From Flavobacteriales bacterium (GTDB lineage: Bacteria; Bacteroidota; Bacteroidia; Flavobacteriales; UA16), in NCBI GenBank assembly GCA_030831885.1, contig JAURKF010000336.1, positions 1-11,232 on the forward strand: a stretch of DNA of 11,232 nucleotides. The letters run 5' to 3'. How positions within the stretch are numbered: the stretch's first letter is position 1; the number at the start of each line of letters is the position of its first letter. The position numbers were made by a program, and so were the translations under genes. The notes below the pieces were generated by a model that was not told the origin of the DNA, did no database searches, and worked only from the letters and a program-made list of their open reading frames with translations. Below, one piece after another: positions 7,501-11,232 of the stretch.

Positions 7501-7587
7501 GTCAACCTGTTGTTGGAAGTAGGGAGTTGTTTGCGCCGCTACAAGTGAAGCAATTGTAATGAAAATTGCGAAAAAAAAAGTTCTCAT
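4531..7587 (-). CDS. Secreted M1 family metallopeptidase with a large C-terminal barrel-like region
   Basis: A protein of 1018 residues. A Sec signal peptide covers about 1-19 (MRTFFFAIFITIASLVAAQ). An M1 N-terminal beta-sandwich (about 25-280) is followed by the catalytic domain: GGGMEYPN (335-342, exopeptidase-type motif), the zinc site HEVGHNWFYG (361-370; H361, E362, H365), DEGINSFFE with E384 as third ligand (18 residues after H365), and a likely catalytic Tyr464 in NYGGIVYKK. So the peptidase should be active as a zinc aminopeptidase-type gluzincin. Residues about 540-615 look like a beta-sandwich. From about 625 to the end (FELRLTGLNPF) the chain alternates hydrophobic and polar residues with many aromatics, resembling an outer-membrane beta-barrel; this is inference. 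The substrate is unknown, but peptide uptake or surface protein turnover is plausible. It lies 47 nt after the methyltransferase gene and 5 nt before lpxH. Confidence 0.9.
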   Translation of the reverse strand: MRTFFFAIFITIASLVAAQTTPYFQQQVDYTIEVTLNDIEHSLTGFESFNYKNNSTETLDKLYIHLWPNAYKNAKTAMSKQQFRQGDFFMLWAKPTAKGYIDSLDFKVNNTPAKWEYYEGQEDIAVLALPQPLAPGASIKVSTPFYVKLPSGSISRLGHIEQSYQITQWYPKPAVFDKDGWHPIPYLTQGEFYSEFGSYDVKITLPENYTVGATGDLQTQSEIDRLNKLAAEEGPTTDEFPASSAKPKMLHYKQSNVHDFGWFADKRWIVRKGEVELPNTKKKVTTWAMYTPGNRTEWDEEGIKSINDGLYYYSLWSGDYPYSVCTAVDGTISAGGGMEYPNVTVIGNSGNATTLRTVIIHEVGHNWFYGILGSNERDNAWMDEGINSFFETRTIMATRKDSDTDAMITVGNLDIKKILGMENLSYSYLTEELPYLIAARVGEDQPIQAPSDDYTNMNYGGIVYKKTALAFNYLMAYLGEAEMNRCMNAYFEAWKFRHPGPADIEDVFEKTSGKNLDWFFDELIPTTHHVDYALKCGKEKNGTYAVKVKNRGQIASPFAVEVSRNGQAKSIVWTEGIQPGKSTRIEVKAQKGDILRVNPMTGIPEYNRNDNMLRTEGLMRTVEPVTFKFLSSADNPDHSQLFWIPMVGWNEYNKWMVGVDIHNRTIPRKNFQWSAAPMYSFLSGTINGLGNLEYSNGTFALGLNARRFGIKNTVSEVRDAVSTYDVINPYAQFKLFRSRTRKDWSGNIKVAYFSIAEWYKENRKPKFNDFLYIPQGANQTIRADHWRMDITLRKKFNRASVQWQSRLELGDFSNQQLTQQHTLNHDWVYRGKGAKKIRTRLYAGLGNGFYLNAAGQYGGARRNNDSPLNNLRGDYLYEELFFGRDQQTGLLSQQFMRTQGGLATPTQQSANKFLVSINTELELPIKLPLGVYGGIAALQNMNESGISRTTNTELRTLWNAGVSVNVIKNIFHIYVPVVYSTSIADEVNARSLNFAQTILFELRLTGLNPFKVAETIAN

Positions 7588-7634
7588 CGCAGAGGATTAG
7601 TTTGTGCGAATTTAAGCAGAGTTGGCCGATAGCT

Positions 7635-8258
7635 TTACCCTTTCGCTTCCAACAAAAACCACGTCACATCATCCTGCGGAAATGCCGGATCGCGCTTGTA
7701 GCAAAAGCCATAGTCAATAAGCTCGAGGTCGGGGTATTTTTCAAGCATCTCACCTGCAAAGTCGCGCTTAAAGAGACGATCATTGTGGCCTCTGTAGGGG
7801 ATAGTCACAGGTGAAGGATTGTAGTACTCGCAAATAAGAATGTACTTGCTGCTGGCGGCATACAGTTTCTCATAGACTGTTTGCAGCATATCGGGGTTGA
7901 TGTGAATGAGTACACCCTTTATGAGCGCAACCTCTGCTTGTTGCGATGGATTGAAGTCGAAGATTGAACCTTCAAATACATTGCTTTCGCCCATCCATTC
8001 CTTCAGTTCAGCAGCTGCTGTAGGGTTTATTTCGATGGCCTTCGTTTCGATGGCAGGGAATAGCATCTTGATGGCTCGCAGATTCATACCTATGTTGGCT
8101 CCGAACTCAATAATCGACGAAGGACGCCCTATTCGCTGCATCGCCTTGGAGAAGAAATTGAGGTTAGAGGCGAGGTATTCGGCGCTTTTGTTGCGCTCTA
8201 TATAATCAACGCCGAAGTTTCCGGCCCAAAATTGTTCTTGTTCGGTTTTGTAGCTCAT
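7635..8258 (-). CDS. SAM-dependent methyltransferase, pseudaminic acid biosynthesis-associated methylase-like
   Basis: A 207-residue class I methyltransferase. It opens YKTEQEQFWAGNFGVDYIERN (3-23), the signature opening of the family annotated as pseudaminic-acid-biosynthesis-associated methylase (TIGR03587, by memory). SAM-binding motif I is IIEFGANIGMNL (49-60), followed by the acidic strand end AIEIN (74-78). GVLIHINPD (115-123) and EYYNPSPVTIPYRGHNDRLFKRDFAGE (144-170) are also family-like. The presumed target is a nonulosonic acid or related glycan precursor, but no biochemical proof is implied. None of the pseB/C/H/I/F genes is in the window, so the substrate here is open. ATG 8258 is preferred over an adjacent in-frame GTG at 8261. 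Flanking gaps are 63 nt upstream and 47 nt downstream. Confidence 0.82.
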   Translation of the reverse strand: MSYKTEQEQFWAGNFGVDYIERNKSAEYLASNLNFFSKAMQRIGRPSSIIEFGANIGMNLRAIKMLFPAIETKAIEINPTAAAELKEWMGESNVFEGSIFDFNPSQQAEVALIKGVLIHINPDMLQTVYEKLYAASSKYILICEYYNPSPVTIPYRGHNDRLFKRDFAGEMLEKYPDLELIDYGFCYKRDPAFPQDDVTWFLLEAKG

Positions 8259-8321
8259 CACGTGTTGTGCATTCGATTTTAAGCATCGTCTGACGGATGC
8301 AAGTATACAGCGGAAGCGAAT

Positions 8322-8978
8322 TTATTTGATCGATTTACGGTATGCATCGTGCAGCCCTTCGCCGCGCATAATCAGGTCGTGGTACTTCTCGATACGTGCA
8401 AAACGTGTTTTCGATTGCTTGGGTTCCGAAAAATGCAGCAGGTATCCGCGTTGACGTCCCGGTGTGAGCGCGTAAAAAGCTTTTTCGAATGCCGGTGACT
8501 CTTGAAAGAACTGCGTAAGCTCTTCGGGAACTGCAAATTCACTCACAGCCTTGAAGGCTACTTTTTTTCCTTCTTGCTCTAATTGAATAGCCTCATGCAC
8601 GAAAGCAGTAATCTGCTTTTGCAGTTTAGTGATCGTTTTTGTTTCGGTGAAACGGAGTTGTCTGGAAGCTTGTGTGTTTTCACCTGCAGCGATAAGGAGG
8701 CTTTTTGGATCGGTAAGCAGAGAACCTTTGAAAAATCCGATGGAGCAGAATTCTTTGAGTGCTCCCATCATCACCACGTTTTTACCATTGAAGGTGTAGC
8801 ACGGGTTACCCCATTTTCTGTCTTCGGTTAGTCCGGCATCGAGCAGGATGTCGCGAAGCATCTGCATTTCTTCCTGCCATTGGTGCACGCGGCATTGGGG
8901 TGTTTCAAATAAAGCACAGCGTCCGCAGCCGCGAGCGAAGTAGTCATCGACGTGTGGGGTATAACGGTTTGTATCCAT
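8322..8978 (-). CDS. DUF1801 / YdeI-OmdA family protein
   Basis: A 218-residue soluble protein. A DUF1801-like domain covers about 35-135 (WQEEMQMLRDILLDAGLTEDRKWGNPCYTF, GALKEFCSIGFFKGSLL, and ARQLRFT-like ASRQLRFT). A C-terminal YdeI/OmpD-associated (OmdA) segment covers about 148-210 (FAVPEELTQFFQESPAFEKAFYALTPGRQRGYLLHFSEPKQSKTRFARIEK). Proteins of this type are annotated as bacteriocin-protection or YdeI family; the molecular function is not established. The N-terminus carries GCGRCALFETPQCRVH, with C18, C21, C29 and H32 spaced like a small metal site (C-x2-C-x7-C-x2-H). I infer possible zinc or iron binding from spacing only. The start at ATG 8978 gives the family-like N-terminus (VDDYFARGCGRC). 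It is in a same-strand run, 52 nt after the VOC gene. Confidence 0.82.
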   Translation of the reverse strand: MDTNRYTPHVDDYFARGCGRCALFETPQCRVHQWQEEMQMLRDILLDAGLTEDRKWGNPCYTFNGKNVVMMGALKEFCSIGFFKGSLLTDPKSLLIAAGENTQASRQLRFTETKTITKLQKQITAFVHEAIQLEQEGKKVAFKAVSEFAVPEELTQFFQESPAFEKAFYALTPGRQRGYLLHFSEPKQSKTRFARIEKYHDLIMRGEGLHDAYRKSIK

Positions 8979-9030
8979 CGCGGACAGCTTTACTGCTGAA
9001 TTAGCAGCTAAAATACGATTCGAACAGCAG

Positions 9031-9417
9031 TTAAGCAGGTTCTATCAAATCCCATAAGTTGCCAAAGATGTCTTTGAACACGGCCACCTTTCCATGCGAT
9101 TCGATGGTTTTTTCTCGAACGATTTCAATGTCATGTTCCAACAGTCGAGCATAATCACGATCAAAATTGTCGGTATGCAAAAAAAGAAAAACCCGTCCGC
9201 CTGTTTGATTGCCAATGTGCTGTTTTTGCTCTTCAGTAGAGGCTTGTGCAAGCAGTAAGTCGCAAGCGCTACCAGGCGGTGTTACTCGAACCCAGCGTTT
9301 CGTGGGGGATAGCTGTGTGTCTTCTGTTAAGATGAAACCAAGCTTCTTAGTATAATATTCAATGGCTCTATCGTAGCTGTCAACTAGAATTGATATATGT
9401 GCGATTGATAGATTCAT
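9031..9417 (-). CDS. VOC superfamily (glyoxalase/bleomycin resistance/dioxygenase fold) protein
   Basis: A 128-residue single-unit VOC protein. It starts MNLSIAHISILVDSYDRAIEYYTKKLGF, the classic first beta-alpha-beta module with His7 as a probable metal ligand. It ends VAVFKDIFGNLWDLIEP, the canonical last strands, with Glu126 as a second likely ligand. The middle GGRVFLFLHTDNFDRDYARLLE (73-94) gives His81. The fold is common to glyoxalase I, extradiol dioxygenases and antibiotic-binding proteins, and the reaction cannot be told from sequence. ATG 9417 is chosen because it matches the family N-terminus; an in-frame extension to 9495 would overlap the kinase gene by 62 nt and adds no family sequence. 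The gene begins 16 nt after the kinase stop, suggesting co-transcription. Confidence 0.88.
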   Translation of the reverse strand: MNLSIAHISILVDSYDRAIEYYTKKLGFILTEDTQLSPTKRWVRVTPPGSACDLLLAQASTEEQKQHIGNQTGGRVFLFLHTDNFDRDYARLLEHDIEIVREKTIESHGKVAVFKDIFGNLWDLIEPA

Positions 9418-9441
9418 GATGATTCGTTGCTCTTCATGAAT
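9412..9441 (-). promoter_or_regulatory. Predicted mRNA hairpin pairing the kinase stop region with the VOC start codon
   Basis: On the minus strand, ATTCATGA (9441-9434, containing the kinase stop TGA) is the exact reverse complement of TCATGAAT (9419-9412, containing the VOC start ATG at 9417). The loop is 14 nt. An 8-bp, AU-rich stem would partly hide the VOC start until ribosomes finishing the kinase open it. Pairing is seen directly; the coupling role is inference, and the stem is weak. Confidence 0.35.
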
Positions 9442-10744
9442 GCTTGATTTGCTCAGGAATGGGAATGGAAATTTCGAAAGAGGTTCCCTTGCCAACGGCA
9501 GACTCTAATTTGATTTCACCCTTGAGTTTGTTGGTTAATTCCTGCACGATAAACAGTCCAAGCCCAGTGCCTACGCGATCAGAAGCGACTCGATAGAACA
9601 TTTGAAATACTTTCTCATGCTCATCCTTAGGAATGCCAATGCCATTGTCGGTTATGGTAAACGAGAAAGAATTATCAAAGTGCTTTAACCCGAACCTGAT
9701 TATACAATCCGATGCATTTGTGTTTCGATACTTGGCTGCGTTGGACACTAGATTTTTAATGATTGTGTTTAGTCGAGTTTGGTCAGTGAATACCATGGAT
9801 TCTCCTTGAATATCAAATTCAAAAACAAGGGGATTTTCTGATATAAACTGGATGTCGTCAAATATCGTTTGTACAATCGGAATAATATCGAACCATTCTC
9901 TTTTCACATCTAGTCTTGAGTTTCTCGAATATTCCAAGATATCCTGAATGGTATTATCTAAACGGTCGATGCTGCCTTGAGCCATGCGCAAGTAGTTGAC
10001 GGTTGATTTATTCGGTTCTTCTGTGGTCAGAATTAATGAAATAATGCCTTTTACGGAGAGTAGAGGACTTCGTAGGTCGTGTGATACACTGTAAACAAAA
10101 TTGTCGAGTTCTTCATTCAATTTGTTTTTCTGTGCTTCAATTATTTTGCGTGACCGATCTATTTCCATGCGGGAGCGGATTTCCTTTAGCTGCATTTTTT
10201 TACGACCCTCGATCATGAGATAGCTAATAGTCGCGCAGGAGTATATGGGAACAAGTGCTTCGGTGATAAAAATGCCCGGATCGAGTGGACTAATAAAATA
10301 ATAGAGAACAATGTTGAAGATCAGTGAAAAGACGGGAAATAAGATAGAGTGTATGGTCTCTAGATTGGCGAGTGCACCGGCTGCAAGAAAGAGCAGACAA
10401 TAGCCTACAACATACGTTTGAAAAACATCTTCAGACGAAGAACACAGTACCACAGAAATCATCAATGCGGTGAGCGTACCAGAGAAAAATAGGCAAGCCG
10501 ATGGACTGATGCGTAATTGTTTTCTGAGAGCACATACTGCTATTGGAATTACCAGCACAGATATGCGCCACAGAAAAAAATACAGACGGTCTTGAGGCAG
10601 AAGTATGTAGTCACAGAAATACCAGAATGATTGAAGTATTGATGCGGCAACAGCGATAGTGATTTGATTTTGTTCAATCTTTTGCTTGTAGATGCGCCAA
10701 ACTTCATCTCGAGTGGGTTCCGGTATAATTGTCTCTTTTATCAT
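9434..10744 (-). CDS. Membrane sensor histidine kinase
   Basis: A 436-residue protein of the inner membrane. The N-terminal part holds about six hydrophobic segments (roughly 28-48, 54-73, 82-102, 108-127, 132-151, 158-178) with only short loops, so it has no large extracytoplasmic sensor domain. A charged, probably coiled-coil linker (180-213) leads to HisKA with SHDLRSPLLS and phospho-acceptor H222. The HATPase domain carries the N box NLVSNAAKYRN (331-341), G1 DNGIGIP (366-372), an F box around EKVFQMFYRV, and G2 GTGLGL (392-397). It should autophosphorylate and pass phosphate to a response regulator, none of which is encoded in the window. The signal is unknown. The coding sequence looks more AT-rich than the genes to its left. 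It is followed closely by the VOC gene. Confidence 0.93.
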   Translation of the reverse strand: MIKETIIPEPTRDEVWRIYKQKIEQNQITIAVAASILQSFWYFCDYILLPQDRLYFFLWRISVLVIPIAVCALRKQLRISPSACLFFSGTLTALMISVVLCSSSEDVFQTYVVGYCLLFLAAGALANLETIHSILFPVFSLIFNIVLYYFISPLDPGIFITEALVPIYSCATISYLMIEGRKKMQLKEIRSRMEIDRSRKIIEAQKNKLNEELDNFVYSVSHDLRSPLLSVKGIISLILTTEEPNKSTVNYLRMAQGSIDRLDNTIQDILEYSRNSRLDVKREWFDIIPIVQTIFDDIQFISENPLVFEFDIQGESMVFTDQTRLNTIIKNLVSNAAKYRNTNASDCIIRFGLKHFDNSFSFTITDNGIGIPKDEHEKVFQMFYRVASDRVGTGLGLFIVQELTNKLKGEIKLESAVGKGTSFEISIPIPEQIKHS

Positions 10745-10794
10745 ATCGCTGATTGGTACTGGTTAAATACCGCTTTGAACCATAAACGTACAAT

Positions 10795-10802
10795 CAAATA
10801 TA
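10795..10802 (-). promoter_or_regulatory. Possible -7 element (TATATTTG) upstream of the kinase gene
   Basis: In the 74-nt gap before the kinase, the minus strand contains TATATTTG, a perfect match to the Bacteroidota -7 consensus TAnnTTTG, about 50 nt upstream of the kinase ATG. No TTTG or TTG sits at the expected distance upstream, so only half of the promoter is supported. Confidence 0.3.
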
Positions 10803-10818
10803 TGGATGGAGTTCGTTT

Positions 10819-11232
10819 TTAATTCCACGGCCATTCATTACCATCTTTCATGCACTCATATAGTTCAATTTGATAGGCTTTTAACTCACTCAAATCGGGC
10901 TGAGGCGTAGTTAGCAGTTTTTTTAATCCGCGTAGAAGATATTCGGCCGTGAGTTCTCCGTAACGTTCGGTAGCTAGCTGTTTGAATGGAGTGCATTTGG
11001 TTTGAATGATGTGCTCCGTTTCTTCCTTTGTATAGGTAATGGGGCGTGGTCTTCGTTCGCGCTTGCGTTCTTGATTTTCGGGATCATATGACCTAACGAT
11101 CGTTTCTACTTCATCCTTCAGCCTGGCTTCCTTTCTCACTCGATAATGAAACCCACGAAATTCTCCGGCCTTCAGAAAATCATGTTGATGCAGTAAGGCT
11201 TTTTCGAGCGGCTCCAAATCGACTATGTGCAC
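10819..11232 (-). CDS. Hypothetical protein, C-terminal part (5' end outside the window)
   Basis: An open frame of 137 residues that reaches the right edge of the window. The first visible codon is GTG and the frame may continue beyond it. I do not recognise the family. Visible features are an N-terminal HIVDLEPLEKALLHQHDFL, an aromatic and basic GFHYRVRKEARLKDEVE stretch, a very basic linker with QERKRERRPRP (about 54-64), and a helical, charged C-terminal half ending GNEWPWN. There are no membrane segments, signal peptide or known catalytic motif. The basic linker could bind nucleic acid, but that is only a guess. It ends 74 nt before the kinase start on the same strand. Confidence 0.55.
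   Translation of the reverse strand: MHIVDLEPLEKALLHQHDFLKAGEFRGFHYRVRKEARLKDEVETIVRSYDPENQERKRERRPRPITYTKEETEHIIQTKCTPFKQLATERYGELTAEYLLRGLKKLLTTPQPDLSELKAYQIELYECMKDGNEWPWN

Noticed and set aside
8259..8321. Promoter in front of the methyltransferase gene
   Set aside because: The minus strand holds TATACTTG, one mismatch from the -7 consensus, but no -33 element stands at the right distance.
8991..9010. Terminator between the VOC gene and the YdeI-like gene
   Set aside because: There is a CTGCT/AGCAG stem (8993-9007), but it is only 5 bp plus a bulged extension and has no U-tract on the transcribed strand.
9418..9495. Extended start of the VOC protein at 9495
   Set aside because: It would overlap the end of the kinase gene by 62 nt, and the added 26 residues do not resemble any VOC N-terminus; ATG 9417 fits the family.

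Overview
The window looks like a chromosomal segment of a Bacteroidota bacterium (Flavobacteriales/Sphingobacteriales-like; I cannot name the genus). The evidence is a near-perfect Bacteroidota promoter (TTTG-N19-TATATTTG) in front of rpsT, start codons without Shine-Dalgarno sequences, and proteins whose sequence style is typical of the phylum: a DUF-plus-CE4 polysaccharide deacetylase, a YdeI/OmdA-like protein, an M1 peptidase with a barrel-like C-terminus, and LpxH. No phage, transposase, CRISPR, tRNA or rRNA genes are visible.

Left half, plus strand (1-3685). A low-complexity array of 7-bp units (CACTAGT type) is arranged as a large inverted repeat. It is followed by rpsT with its own promoter and a strong terminator. 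Next come radC, a non-hydrolysing UDP-HexNAc 2-epimerase of WecB/WbpI type, and a divergent polysaccharide deacetylase. The last three are tightly packed (4-nt ATGA overlap, then a 3-nt gap) and probably form one transcription unit. A second short-unit array (period 8, then period 7) fills the convergent junction at 3683-3759 and supplies the stop codons of both flanking genes.

Right half, minus strand (3758-11232, transcribed right to left). The order of transcription is: an unrecognised gene cut by the window edge; a six-TM sensor histidine kinase; a small VOC/glyoxalase-fold protein whose start codon lies in a predicted hairpin with the kinase stop codon; a DUF1801/YdeI-OmdA protein; a pseudaminic-acid-associated methyltransferase-like protein; a secreted M1 metallopeptidase; and lpxH (lipid A biosynthesis), 5 nt behind the peptidase.

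Functionally, several genes concern the cell envelope: the epimerase and deacetylase (surface polysaccharide), LpxH (lipid A), the M1 peptidase (exported, probably outer-membrane associated) and possibly the methyltransferase (nonulosonic acid/glycan). The rest are housekeeping or accessory genes. I see no clearly new multi-gene defence or mobile system. The least explained signals are the two short-unit intergenic arrays and the overlap of stop and start codons with repeats or hairpins.
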